18,734 bases of DNA from an uncultured Bacillaceae bacterium (GCA_904501845.1 CAJGCH010000027.1:1-18734); one strand, 5' to 3'. Counted from the first letter of the stretch, positions 1 through 7,571 are shown. Program-made: numbers and translations. The notes: a model not told the origin generated them from the letters alone.

Positions 1-1127
1 AGCACCTCTGTCAGCCCCCGCGATGTATCAATCGTTTCCAGCAGCTGATTCTTTATGATGGCTTTGGTCTGAACAATTTCCTGTTCTGAGAAATCTCCGC
101 GTTTCATTGCTTCCATCTGTTCCTTAATAATGGTCACAGCCTGCTCATAATTCTTGTTGTCAATACCAGACATGACCATCAAGAGCCCTTTATGGCTTTC
201 AAGCCTTGATGCAGCATAATAAGCAAGGCTTGCTTTCTCGCGGACATTCATAAACAGCTTAGAATGAGAGAAGGCTCCAAAGATGCCATTGAACATTTGC
301 AAGGCAAAATAGTCGGAATCGCGATAGGTGATATTTGTGCGGTAACCAATATTTAATTTCCCTTGCTTGATGTCCTGGATCTCTTGAAGCTCCTTTGCCT
401 CTTGTACTTGGTGATGTATGTATGAAATAGTTTTTGGTTCTCTTTCGCTGAATCGGAAATAGCGTTGTGCCATATTAGCAACTGCCTCTTCATCAATATC
501 CCCGATCACATACAAATCTAATTCATCCTCCATGAAGGCACGCTCATAATACGCATATAAGGATTCAGGCGTAATCTCCTCGACCTTATCAGCAATACCG
601 CTTGCATCTAACCGGTAATTCTCCTCCACACACATTTCCTGAGTCAAGCGGAGGGATGAATACCGCATCTTATCATCATAGATGGATTCAAGTCTTTGTT
701 TAAGCGCCCTTTTCTCCTTCGTAACTGTACTTGGGTCAAATTGTCCATGTGAGGAATTTGGCTTTGTTAATACATCCGATAACAGCTCAAATGCTTTCTC
801 AAGCAACGGCTCGTTATTAGAGAGATATTTCTCGTTAACCATGTCTATTTGAAAGCTCATGATGTGGTACTCCCCTTTTTTGCCTACATCCGCAAAAAGG
901 CTCGCCCCGTATAATTCATCAAGCTGGCTGCGGAACGCAGTAGAAGTGGGATACTTCTCCGTATTGCTTTGCAGCACATTGGGCAAAAGAGCTCTAAGCG
1001 TTACGGTTTCTTCTTTTAAAGGCGCTTTCATTTTCCAAACCAATGTATTTGTCTTGTATTTGCTCGTCGGCACAATATGAACGGTTACTCCTTGCTGTTT
1101 GAGAACCCTTTCTGTTACTACGGCCAT
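1..1127 (-). CDS. ymfF: M16 family peptidase-like protein YmfF, 3' end cut by the window edge
   Basis: The frame is open from an ATG at 1127 to the left edge, giving about 375 residues; the B. subtilis protein has a little over 420, so the C-terminus is missing. An AGGAGG-like site (GGAGG, 6 nt before the ATG) supports the start. The protein begins MAVVTERVLKQQGV and has the M16 (pitrilysin/insulinase) layout: an N-terminal beta-alpha domain, then a C-terminal half with the family-typical stretch KLFMNVREKASLAYYA at about residues 295-310. Where active M16 enzymes carry HxxEH, this protein reads ALLPNVLQSN (about residues 46-55), so all zinc ligands are lost. Such proteins usually pair with an active M16 partner; in B. 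subtilis the next gene, ymfH, supplies it, and it would lie just outside this window. The gene is separated from nupQ by a terminator and has its own promoter candidate. The identification rests on fold motifs plus gene order. Confidence 0.85.
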   Translation of the reverse strand, partial: MAVVTERVLKQQGVTVHIVPTSKYKTNTLVWKMKAPLKEETVTLRALLPNVLQSNTEKYPTSTAFRSQLDELYGASLFADVGKKGEYHIMSFQIDMVNEKYLSNNEPLLEKAFELLSDVLTKPNSSHGQFDPSTVTKEKRALKQRLESIYDDKMRYSSLRLTQEMCVEENYRLDASGIADKVEEITPESLYAYYERAFMEDELDLYVIGDIDEEAVANMAQRYFRFSEREPKTISYIHHQVQEAKELQEIQDIKQGKLNIGYRTNITYRDSDYFALQMFNGIFGAFSHSKLFMNVREKASLAYYAASRLESHKGLLMVMSGIDNKNYEQAVTIIKEQMEAMKRGDFSEQEIVQTKAIIKNQLLETIDTSRGLTEV

Positions 1128-1212
1128 ATACTTGACCTCCCTAATGGAATTTATCTTCCCTGAAATCATTTCTATTGTTCGTCTCTCGGAATGTTTTTAA
1201 ACCTTTAGATTG

Positions 1213-1242
1213 AATATACATGGTTTTGCAAAAATAAAGCAA
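1213..1242 (-). promoter_or_regulatory. Candidate sigma-A promoter for ymfF
   Basis: On the minus strand, TTGCTT (1237-1242) and TATATT (1213-1218) are separated by 18 nt, about 85 nt before the ymfF start and downstream of the nupQ terminator. Both boxes are imperfect. The position is the main support. Confidence 0.35.
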
Positions 1243-1316
1243 GGGAGTCGTTTGCCCCGGTTACTAATTTCTATGTTAAAGTAAGCTGCTATACAATCAA
1301 GATTTTAGGAATCATC

Positions 1317-1367
1317 AAAAAAAGCAGGCAAAGGATAATGGCTGTCATTTCCTTTGCCTGCTTTTTT
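1317..1367 (-). terminator. Rho-independent terminator after nupQ
   Basis: The arms AAAAGCAGGCAAAGGA and TCCTTTGCCTGCTTTT form a perfect stem of at least 16 bp around a 14-nt loop, starting 12 nt after the nupQ stop codon. A T-run follows on the minus strand. The arms are flanked by A and T runs on both sides, so the element could also work on the other strand. It closes the gntR-nupNOPQ operon and insulates ymfF. Confidence 0.9.
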
Positions 1368-1379
1368 AAGAAATACTAT

Positions 1380-2339
1380 TTATCTTTTGCCTTTAATATA
1401 TGGCTGACCAGATGCTTTCGGTGCATCCGCGCGGCCGATAAATCCTGTAAGGGCAAGAATCGTCAATACATACGGAAGGATGAGCAAGTATACGTTTGGA
1501 ATTTCGCTGAAGAACGGAAGCATGGAGCTTACGATACTTAAACATTGTGCAAAACCAAAGAATAATGCCGCACCCATGGCACCAATTGGATGCCATTTAC
1601 CAAAGATCATTGCTGCAAGCGCCATGAACCCTTGGCCTGCGATTGTCGCATGGTTGAAGTCAAGAGCAATTGTCGTCGCATAAATCGCTCCCCCTAAACC
1701 GCCTAAGAGGCCGCTTAGGAAAACCCCGATATATCTCATGCGATTAACATTGATACCCATTGTATCTGCTGCCATCGGATGTTCCCCGACAGAGCGAAGA
1801 CGAAGTCCAAAAGGCGTTTTATAGATAACGTACCAAACTAGAATAGAGACTAAAATCGCAAGAATGGAGGTATAGTATACATCCGAGAAAAGAATATCAC
1901 CAAGAATCGGTATATCACTTAGAATGGGAATATCTTCTTTATAGAACGGCTGTGCAATCTTATCTGTCTGTCCAGCACCGTAAATTAATTTCACTAGGAA
2001 TAAAGAAGCTCCCAATGCCAGCATGTTGATTGCGACACCACTGACAGTTTGGTCAGCACGGAATGTGATGGATGCAAGAGCATGAAGCAAGGAGAATAGA
2101 CCTGCTACAACCATCGCTACAACGAGGGAAACCCACGGTGTCCACGCCCCTAATGCGTCAGAGAATGTTAAGTTGAATACAACACTTGTAAATGCACCGA
2201 CAATCATGATCCCTTCCAAACCGATGTTTACTACGCCGGATCGTTCAGAAAACACGCCGCCAAGAGCGGTAAGAATAAGCGGAGCCGCATAGACAAGTGT
2301 AGACGGAACAAGTATCGCTAAAATATCTACAAAACTCAC
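1380..2339 (-). CDS. nupQ: Nucleoside ABC transporter permease NupQ
   Basis: A 319-residue, very hydrophobic protein with about 8-9 membrane segments. The stretch RSGVVNIGLEGIMIVGAF at about residues 33-50 is typical of BPD_transp_2 permeases of the BMP/nucleoside (and ribose-like) ABC importers. The charged loop TPFGLRLRSVGEHPMAADTMGI at about 175-196 is the cytoplasmic EAA-type loop that contacts the ATPase. It pairs with NupP to form the membrane channel for nucleosides delivered by the NupN lipoprotein. The start is GTG at 2339-2337, directly after the nupP TAA (2342-2340); GGGGGTGG inside the end of nupP is the ribosome binding site. The zero spacing implies translational coupling. Assignment to the guanosine/nucleoside transporter rests on homology to B. 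subtilis NupQ (YufQ); the exact substrate is inferred. Confidence 0.9.
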   Translation of the reverse strand: MSFVDILAILVPSTLVYAAPLILTALGGVFSERSGVVNIGLEGIMIVGAFTSVVFNLTFSDALGAWTPWVSLVVAMVVAGLFSLLHALASITFRADQTVSGVAINMLALGASLFLVKLIYGAGQTDKIAQPFYKEDIPILSDIPILGDILFSDVYYTSILAILVSILVWYVIYKTPFGLRLRSVGEHPMAADTMGINVNRMRYIGVFLSGLLGGLGGAIYATTIALDFNHATIAGQGFMALAAMIFGKWHPIGAMGAALFFGFAQCLSIVSSMLPFFSEIPNVYLLILPYVLTILALTGFIGRADAPKASGQPYIKGKR

Positions 2340-3392
2340 TTATTCCACCCCCTTTTTCTTGCTAAACTTGCTGATTACGACACGAATAATATAGCTTGAA
2401 GCTACGAAGAAAATAATTAATGCGATAACAACATCGATGATCTCTGTTGGAATGCCTGTCTCAAGCGGCATGTTCAAGGAGCCGTACTTTAATCCCCCAA
2501 ATAACAAGGCAGCCAGTACAACACCAATGGCGGTATTAGCTCCTAAAAGAGCAACGGCGATACCATCAAAGCCAACGCCTGTATGAGCCCCTTTAACGCC
2601 AATATAACCGAATGTCCCAAGACCTTCCATCGCACCGGCAAGACCGGCAAAAGCACCGGAAATCAGCATGGCATAAACGATGTTTTTATTGACACTGATA
2701 CCTGCGTATTCAGATGCATGCTGGTTAAATCCAACCGCCTTCAGTTCATACCCTTTAGTTGTCTTCTCTAATAGGAACCACATAATAATCGCACCAGCAA
2801 TTGCGATTGCAAATCCCCAGTGCAGACGTGAGTTATCAGTAAGTGCTGCGAAAAACTCTGAGCGCAATGTCGCAGAGGCAGCGATTGTTTCAGTCTTATC
2901 AGAGCGGTCAGTCAATACGTTTGAAATAATGTAGTTGACCACATGCAAAGAAATATAGTTCATCATGATGGTCGTGATAACCTCATGGACGCGGTATTTC
3001 GCTTTTAATAATCCCGGGATGAAGGCCCAAAGAGCCCCTGCAACAGCCGCAGCCAATACAGCTAGCGGAAGATGGATTATTCTTGGAAGCTCGGTGAATA
3101 ATGTTCCAATCCATACTGAGGCAAGCCATCCCATCAAGAATTGCCCTTCAACACCGATATTAAATAAGCCTGTTCTAAAAGCAAATGCTACCGCTAAACC
3201 GGCTAGAATATATGGTGTTACTTGGCGAATGGTTTCTCCCATAAAATAAGTGTCACTGAATATGCCTTCCCATAACGCGATATATCCATCAACTGGGCTA
3301 TAACCGCTGACTAACATGACAATAGCGCCTGCAATCAGGCCCAAAATTACCGCGATTACAGGGATTAGTATATTTGATAGCCTTTTATACAT
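2340..3392 (-). CDS. nupP: Nucleoside ABC transporter permease NupP
   Basis: A 350-residue integral membrane protein, the first of two permeases in the operon. It has about 9-10 hydrophobic segments. GLFNIGVEGQFLMG at about residues 75-88 is the signature shared by this permease family, and the loop KGYELKAVGFNQHASEYAGI at about 212-231 is the ATPase-facing loop. It ends in a lysine-rich cytoplasmic tail (SKFSKKKGVE). The ATG at 3392 overlaps the end of nupO by 8 nt, and AGGA lies 5 nt upstream inside nupO, so translation is likely coupled. With NupQ it would form the channel of a guanosine/inosine-type importer. The length fits the family, and no frame damage is seen. Confidence 0.9.
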   Translation of the reverse strand: MYKRLSNILIPVIAVILGLIAGAIVMLVSGYSPVDGYIALWEGIFSDTYFMGETIRQVTPYILAGLAVAFAFRTGLFNIGVEGQFLMGWLASVWIGTLFTELPRIIHLPLAVLAAAVAGALWAFIPGLLKAKYRVHEVITTIMMNYISLHVVNYIISNVLTDRSDKTETIAASATLRSEFFAALTDNSRLHWGFAIAIAGAIIMWFLLEKTTKGYELKAVGFNQHASEYAGISVNKNIVYAMLISGAFAGLAGAMEGLGTFGYIGVKGAHTGVGFDGIAVALLGANTAIGVVLAALLFGGLKYGSLNMPLETGIPTEIIDVVIALIIFFVASSYIIRVVISKFSKKKGVE

Positions 3393-4920
3393 TTGTTTCC
3401 TGCCCCGCTTCCTTCACTTTACTTCCTGCCATTAGAAGACCTAATTCTTGTTCCGTTGTCTTCTTAGGGTCTACAATCGCCACGATTGCCCCTTCATAAA
3501 TGACTGCGATGCGGTCACTGACGTTTAATATTTCATCTAACTCGAATGAAATTAATAGGACTCCACGCCCCTGATCCCGCTGTTCAATCAAGCGCTTATG
3601 GATAAACTCGATTGCCCCGACATCAAGTCCTCGTGTTGGCTGCGCCGCGATTAACAAATCAGGATCTCGGTCGATTTCCCTAGCAATGATTGCTTTTTGC
3701 TGGTTCCCTCCTGATAAGGCGCGGGCTGGTGTATGCTCACTTGGCGTACGCACATCAAACTCTTCTATAAGCTTTCTCGCTTTATCAAAGATATTCTTAA
3801 AATTCAAGATGCCGTTTTTGGAAAAAGGCTCTTTGTAATACGTCTGAAGCACCATATTCTCGCCGATGGAATAATCCAGCACAAGTCCATGTTTATGGCG
3901 ATCCTGCGGGATGTGACCGATGCCGCTTTCCGTGATTTTTCTCGGCTTCTTATTCAACAATTCATTTCCATTCAACTTGATGCTGCCTGATTCACTTTTT
4001 CGAAGTCCGGTAATGGCTTCAATCAATTCTGTTTGACCGTTTCCATCTACTCCGGCAATCCCAACGATTTCACCTGCCCTAACGGACAAGTTCAATCCGC
4101 GAACCGCATCGACTCCTCTTGAATCCTTGACAACAAGGTTGCTGATTTCAAGTACGTCGCCAGCAGGTTTTGCGTCTGTTTTCACAGTAGTAAATACGAC
4201 CTCTCTGCCCACCATAAGACTTGCTAGTTCATTCGGGTTTGATTCACTGACATTGACGGTGCCAATTCCTTTCCCTTTACGAATGACTGTGCAGCGGTCA
4301 CATACTTCCATGATTTCTTTTAGCTTGTGAGTGATGAGAATAATGGATTTACCCTCAGAAATCAAATTCCTCATGATTTGAATTAATTCTTTGATTTCTT
4401 GAGGAGTTAATACGGCTGTAGGCTCATCAAAGATTAAGATTTCCGCTCCGCGGTAGAGGGTTTTTAATATTTCAACCCTTTGCTGCATTCCGACGGATAT
4501 ATCAGAGATTTTAGCATCCGGGTCAATCTTCAGCCCATAACGCTCAGAAAGATCGCGCACTTCTCTTGCTGCCTCTTTCAAGTCAATCTTTCCGCCTTTA
4601 GTCGGCTCTTTTCCAAGAATGATGTTTTCAGTAACAGTGAAGGTATCTACAAGCATGAAGTGCTGATGCACCATTCCGATTCCTAAATCATTAGCAATAT
4701 TCGGACTTGTGATTTTTACCTCTTCACCCTTTACTTTGATTTGCCCTTGTTCAGGCTGGTATAAGCCGAACAAGACATTCATCAATGTTGATTTTCCGGC
4801 TCCATTTTCTCCTAGCAATGCATGAATTTCTCCCCGCTTTAATTGCAGGGTAATATCATCATTGGCAACAATGCCTGGGAACTCTTTACGGATGTTTAAC
4901 ATCTCAATAACGTAGTCCAC
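3385..4920 (-). CDS. nupO: Nucleoside ABC transporter ATP-binding protein NupO
   Basis: A 511-residue protein with two nucleotide-binding domains, as in sugar and nucleoside importers of the RbsA/YufO type. Domain 1 has Walker A GENGAGKST (37-45), the Q-loop VHQHF, the signature SVGMQQR, Walker B LIFDEPTAVL and the switch histidine in LITHK. Domain 2 has a weak Walker A (GVDGNGQT) and a good signature (LSGGNQQK). Its Walker B reads LLIAAQPTRGLD, lacking the usual D-E pair, and LISFELDE has F where the switch histidine belongs. Domain 1 is therefore the likely ATPase. The start is GTG at 4920-4918 with GGAG 9 nt upstream; the next downstream ATG (residue 7) would cut into the first strand of the domain. 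The protein energises uptake through NupP and NupQ. The 188-nt gap to nupN holds hairpins that probably lower its expression relative to the lipoprotein. Confidence 0.92.
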   Translation of the reverse strand: MDYVIEMLNIRKEFPGIVANDDITLQLKRGEIHALLGENGAGKSTLMNVLFGLYQPEQGQIKVKGEEVKITSPNIANDLGIGMVHQHFMLVDTFTVTENIILGKEPTKGGKIDLKEAAREVRDLSERYGLKIDPDAKISDISVGMQQRVEILKTLYRGAEILIFDEPTAVLTPQEIKELIQIMRNLISEGKSIILITHKLKEIMEVCDRCTVIRKGKGIGTVNVSESNPNELASLMVGREVVFTTVKTDAKPAGDVLEISNLVVKDSRGVDAVRGLNLSVRAGEIVGIAGVDGNGQTELIEAITGLRKSESGSIKLNGNELLNKKPRKITESGIGHIPQDRHKHGLVLDYSIGENMVLQTYYKEPFSKNGILNFKNIFDKARKLIEEFDVRTPSEHTPARALSGGNQQKAIIAREIDRDPDLLIAAQPTRGLDVGAIEFIHKRLIEQRDQGRGVLLISFELDEILNVSDRIAVIYEGAIVAIVDPKKTTEQELGLLMAGSKVKEAGQETNV

Positions 4921-4964
4921 GGATATTCACTCCTTTTATATTCCATGAGGGTTCTAAGTAAGAT

Positions 4965-5013
4965 GGCAAAAGAAAAGCAACCCATCCCACTGTTGCGCTA
5001 CCTTTCCTTTGCC
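4965..5013 (-). terminator. Intra-operon hairpin between nupN and nupO (probable partial terminator)
   Basis: On the plus strand, GGCAAAAGAAAAGCAAC (4965-4981) faces GTTGC (4992-4996) and CTTTCCTTTGCC (5002-5013). On the minus-strand transcript this gives an inner GCAAC/GTTGC stem followed by TTTTCTTTT, or a longer imperfect outer stem. It lies about 45 nt before the nupO start. Partial termination or 3'-end protection after the binding-protein gene is common in importer operons; the role here is inferred. Confidence 0.5.
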
Positions 5014-5062
5014 ATTTTCCTTAGAGGTCTGATGTCAGACAGTCATAGGCAATGGTAATGAA

Positions 5063-5095
5063 GAGGGATAAGGATGAATATTCCCTTATCCCCTC
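5063..5095 (-). terminator. Hairpin directly after nupN
   Basis: GAGGGATAAGG (5063-5073) pairs with CCTTATCCCCTC (5084-5095), giving a stem of about 11 bp with one bulged C, starting 14 nt after the nupN stop codon. On the minus strand only a weak T-rich stretch follows (TCTTCATT), so it may block 3' exonucleases rather than terminate. Confidence 0.45.
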
Positions 5096-5108
5096 ATCAT
5101 TTTTCATC

Positions 5109-6191
5109 TTATTTTAAGAATTCTTCAAGTTCTTTATCAGTTGCGGGAACTTTGATTTCGCCATTCTTAATTTTTTCTTTATATTCGTCAACAGACTTAA
5201 TCATATCTTCAGATAAGTTATCTGTTGTCGGAGCGATATCAACACCATCAGCATCAAGGCCAAATTCTACGATTTCACCGCCAGGGAAGTTACCTTCTTT
5301 AGCCTCAGTAGCTACTTGTTTAACCGCTAGGTCAACACGTTTAACCATAGAAGTCAATGTAACGTTCAAATCAGTTCCATCAATAGCACCTTCAGCAGAT
5401 TGGTCTTTATCTACACCGATTACCCATACTTCTTTGTCAGGGTCATTTTTCTTAATGTTTTTCGCTTCTGTAAACACACCGTTACCAGTTGCACCGGCTG
5501 CGTGATAAATTATATCAGTGCCAGATTTGTACATAGCTTCTGCTGTAGCTTTACCAAGAGAAGCATCACTGAAACTTCCAGTGTATTTTACTTGTACATC
5601 AGCATCTGGGTTTACAGACTCAACACCTGCTCTGAAACCAATTTCGAATTTTTTAATAAGTTCACTTTCCACTCCGCCAACAAAACCAATTTTATTGGAT
5701 TTAGATTGCAATCCAGCAATTACACCAACTAGGAAAGAACCTTCATGCTCTTTGAATGTGATGCTTGCTACATTATCTGCATCAACTACTGAGTCAACGA
5801 TTGCAAAGTTGCTATCCGGGTTTTGCTCAGCTGCTTCTTTAACCGCACTTTCCAGCAAGAAGCCAATACCATAAATTACATCGAAATCTTGGCGAACTAA
5901 TTGGTTCAGGTTAGTTGTATAATCTGCATCAGATTCAGATTGAAGGTAGTTGTATCCATCCTTACCTTTTTCCAATCCATTTTCTTCACCAAAAGCTTGC
6001 AAACCTTCCCACGCTGATTGGTTAAATGATTTGTCATCAACGCCACCCGTATCCGTGACCATTGCGACGGTGAAATTATCTTTTTCTGAATCACCTTCAT
6101 TGCTGCTCTCTTCACTGTTGCCACATGCACCAAGGATTGTTCCTGCAGCTAATACGAGAGACAACGCCAATCCAAATTTGCGTTTTTTCAA
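5109..6191 (-). CDS. nupN: BMP/NupN-type nucleoside-binding lipoprotein (operon copy)
   Basis: A 360-residue lipoprotein. A KKRK-type n-region and a hydrophobic stretch lead to the lipobox LGAC with the lipidated cysteine at residue 23, then a polar Ser/Glu-rich linker. The body is the BMP (PnrA/Med-like) fold: AMVTDTGGVDDKSFNQSAW at about residues 43-61 carries the Asp and Phe/Asn residues that bind nucleoside in PnrA; HAAGATGNGVF at about 230 and VIGVDKDQ at about 257-264 are the other binding segments. It captures nucleosides outside the membrane and hands them to NupP/NupQ/NupO encoded downstream. The start is TTG (6191-6189) with AGGGGG 9 nt upstream; the same MKKRKFGLALSLVLAA start is found in the paralog at 7608-8684, to which it is more than 75% identical by eye. 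It lies 53 nt downstream of gntR, so it is probably in the same operon. Confidence 0.92.
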   Translation of the reverse strand: MKKRKFGLALSLVLAAGTILGACGNSEESSNEGDSEKDNFTVAMVTDTGGVDDKSFNQSAWEGLQAFGEENGLEKGKDGYNYLQSESDADYTTNLNQLVRQDFDVIYGIGFLLESAVKEAAEQNPDSNFAIVDSVVDADNVASITFKEHEGSFLVGVIAGLQSKSNKIGFVGGVESELIKKFEIGFRAGVESVNPDADVQVKYTGSFSDASLGKATAEAMYKSGTDIIYHAAGATGNGVFTEAKNIKKNDPDKEVWVIGVDKDQSAEGAIDGTDLNVTLTSMVKRVDLAVKQVATEAKEGNFPGGEIVEFGLDADGVDIAPTTDNLSEDMIKSVDEYKEKIKNGEIKVPATDKELEEFLK

Positions 6192-6244
6192 GTTCTTAAC
6201 CCCCTACTAGTAATTTTGGCAGTAGTTTTTTAGTATAAGCTTCT

Positions 6245-6970
6245 TCATAATCTTCTACGCAGAATATGAAATTGAAACTTATCAGACCTAAAAAAGTTGG
6301 CAGAGTGGAGATATGGCTTGTCCTGACTGTCGAAATGAGTCTGTTTCAATAATAGGAGCGCCGTTTCCGGACTGCAATCTAATAGAGGCGATATCTTATC
6401 GTCGTAGCCGATAGGTTCAATATCAGCCACCGCATATGTAATTTGTATACCGGCCTTTTCTTCCAACAAGGCCAGCATCGACTCCTTTTGAAATACGGCT
6501 TTGTCAGACACCACATTAACCGGTATCTTATCCTGACAATAAACAACCGGATCTCCGTTAGCTGTCCTGACCCGCTCTATTATGAGAAACTTCTCGTCTT
6601 TCCCACAGCTGAACCTTTTCATATCTTCTTCCGTTGCACCCTCAATGGATGAGGAAAGAAATATGGTCCCTGGAGTCATGTTCGCTTCACGAATCATGTC
6701 AGTCACACTATTAAGCTGTTCTATTCCAGAAGTAAATAATGGCGTAGCATTCACAAACGTTCCTACTCCATGTCTGCGAATAATCACCTTATCTTCCTCA
6801 AGAACACGAAGCGCTTCCCTCAATGTGGCTCTGCTGACGCCAAGTTTTTTGGCCCATGCAAATTCTGAAGGCAGCTTTTCATGTTCCCTATAGACACCCG
6901 ATGCTATATCTTGTCTAATCTTGTCGATTACCTGCAGATAAAGCTGCCGGTTGTCCTGCCTGATAGACAT
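6245..6970 (-). CDS. ymfC: GntR-family regulator with UTRA domain (YmfC-type)
   Basis: A 241-residue repressor-type regulator. The N-terminal winged helix (about 9-72) shows the family pattern EKLPSEFAWAKKLGVSRAT, then TLREALRVLEEDKVI and the wing RRHGVGTFVN. The rest (about 85-235) is a UTRA ligand-binding domain of the HutC subfamily, with the late strands YAVADIEPIGYDD and LLLLKQTHFD and the end FQFHILRRRL. The start is the ATG at 6970 because GGGGGA sits 7 nt upstream; the frame is open 33 nt further to an ATG at 7003 that has no ribosome binding site. The resulting 241 residues equal the length I recall for B. subtilis YmfC. It sits at the head of the nup operon, so it probably controls nucleoside uptake in response to a small ligand; the ligand is unknown and the regulation is inferred from position. 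The gene symbol is by synteny (directly after spoIIIE and its neighbour). Confidence 0.85.
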   Translation of the reverse strand: MSIRQDNRQLYLQVIDKIRQDIASGVYREHEKLPSEFAWAKKLGVSRATLREALRVLEEDKVIIRRHGVGTFVNATPLFTSGIEQLNSVTDMIREANMTPGTIFLSSSIEGATEEDMKRFSCGKDEKFLIIERVRTANGDPVVYCQDKIPVNVVSDKAVFQKESMLALLEEKAGIQITYAVADIEPIGYDDKISPLLDCSPETALLLLKQTHFDSQDKPYLHSANFFRSDKFQFHILRRRL

Positions 6971-7017
6971 GCTTCTTCCCCCAGTTAAATATTTCTTGTT
7001 CATTCAAAAGGTACAAA

Positions 7018-7067
7018 TCTACTAACCAATCATAATTTATCATGGATTTTATAAGAAATAAATAGGT
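7018..7067 (-). repeat. Upstream block A, copy 1 (before gntR); copy 2 is at 9064-9112
   Basis: On the minus strand this block shares TATTTATTTCTT, then ATCCATG, TAAATTATGA and GTTAGTAGA in the same order and spacing with 9064-9112, about 40 of 50 positions by eye. It ends about 50 nt before the gntR start. Conservation in otherwise diverged intergenic DNA indicates common descent, probably a shared promoter or operator. Confidence 0.75.
7034..7062 (-). promoter_or_regulatory. Candidate extended -10 promoter for gntR-nupNOPQ
   Basis: Within repeat block A, TTTATT (7057-7062), a 17-nt spacer ending in TGA, and TAAATT (7034-7039) resemble an extended -10 promoter. The same arrangement with a 17-nt spacer recurs at 9079-9107. 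Neither hexamer is close to consensus, so the support is mainly the conservation between the two copies. Confidence 0.4.
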
Positions 7068-7119
7068 TTTCCTAAAATATAAATAATGACACACTTGTCG
7101 AATTAGCGAATATCAAGAA

Positions 7120-7133
7120 TGTAAGCGTTGTAA
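7120..7133 (+). promoter_or_regulatory. cre-like site (possible CcpA operator)
   Basis: TGTAAGCGTTGTAA matches the cre consensus TGNAARCGNWWWCA at 12 of 14 positions. It lies where the transcription start of the 7139-7147 promoter is expected, a position where CcpA would repress. This is a by-eye match only. Confidence 0.35.
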
Positions 7134-7138
7134 ACCGC

Positions 7139-7147
7139 ATTATATCA
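7139..7147 (-). promoter_or_regulatory. Extended -10 promoter TGATATAAT upstream of gntR
   Basis: The minus strand reads TGA-TATAAT with a perfect -10 hexamer at 7139-7144. No good -35 exists at 16-18 nt; instead the -35 area is taken by the dyad 7158-7175, which suggests an extended -10 or regulator-dependent promoter. The transcript would have a leader of about 160 nt before gntR. Confidence 0.45.
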
Positions 7148-7157
7148 ACGTTTTTTC

Positions 7158-7175
7158 GACAAAAGGACTTTTGTC
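7158..7175. repeat. Perfect 18-bp dyad GACAAAAG-GA-CTTTTGTC
   Basis: Two 8-bp arms are separated by 2 bp, so DNA-level recognition by a dimeric regulator is more likely than an RNA hairpin. It lies 14 bp upstream of the TATAAT at 7139-7144, over the -35 area. It is a candidate operator for the GntR protein or another regulator. Confidence 0.5.
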
Positions 7176-7293
7176 TTATTCAAAAGATTATATTTTTAAA
7201 ATTTTCTATCTTTTCTATATAGCATAACCTATTGCAAATGCTTTCATGAATATAAGTCACTCTATTCGATGCATCCGTTCAATATTTTACCTT

Positions 7294-7308
7294 AAATTTC
7301 CGGAAATC
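7294..7308 (+). promoter_or_regulatory. CodY-box-like palindrome
   Basis: AAATTTCCGGAAATC matches the CodY consensus AATTTTCWGAAAATT at 11 of 15 positions and contains the perfect palindrome ATTTCCGGAAAT. CodY control of nupNOPQ is known in B. subtilis, which makes it worth listing, but it lies about 150 bp upstream of the nearest promoter candidate. Confidence 0.25.
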
Positions 7309-7540
7309 AAGCTGTAAAATGATGATTATATACGATTCGCATATGCTAAATCAGAATAGCCATTTCCCATATGTAATTGATGTCTATTTCTATATTAAAA
7401 TAATGAAAAGTAACAAATAGCTATTCAATTACGACTAAATTCCTGTACACAAATTGTTAGCCCGTCATCGGACCATCTATTCAATTTTACACGTAGCCAT
7501 TAATAGGCTTATTCCCTTAGCCTCTCAACCGCACTCAACA

Positions 7541-7571
7541 TAAAAAGCAGACAAACCGAGGTTTGTCTGCC
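7541..7571 (-). terminator. Rho-independent terminator after the stand-alone lipoprotein gene
   Basis: GCAGACAAAC (7547-7556) and GTTTGTCTGC (7561-7570) form a perfect 10-bp stem with a 4-nt loop, followed on the minus strand by TTTTT. It lies 37 nt after the stop codon at 7608 and isolates this gene from the gntR operon. Confidence 0.92.

Larger units (their letters stand above)
7004..7540. other. Gene-free upstream region of gntR with regulatory signals
   Basis: This AT-rich stretch of about 540 bases between the lipoprotein terminator and gntR has no convincing open frame on either strand. It holds two promoter candidates on the minus strand (7034-7062 and 7139-7147), an 18-bp dyad (7158-7175), a cre-like site (7120-7133), a palindrome resembling a CodY box (7294-7308), and the block 7018-7067 that is repeated at 9064-9112. 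I see nothing else in it. Confidence 0.6.

Noticed and set aside
5027..5040. GTCTGA-TG-TCAGAC dyad in the nupN-nupO gap
   Set aside because: Six-base arms with a 2-nt centre are common by chance, and the site lies between better hairpins with no promoter nearby.
5074..5505. 143-codon open frame on the plus strand opposite the nupN-type gene
   Set aside because: It is the antisense reading of a clearly coding gene, has no ribosome binding site, and its serine- and threonine-rich text is typical of reverse-frame shadows. A similar shadow lies over the paralog at 8014-8370.
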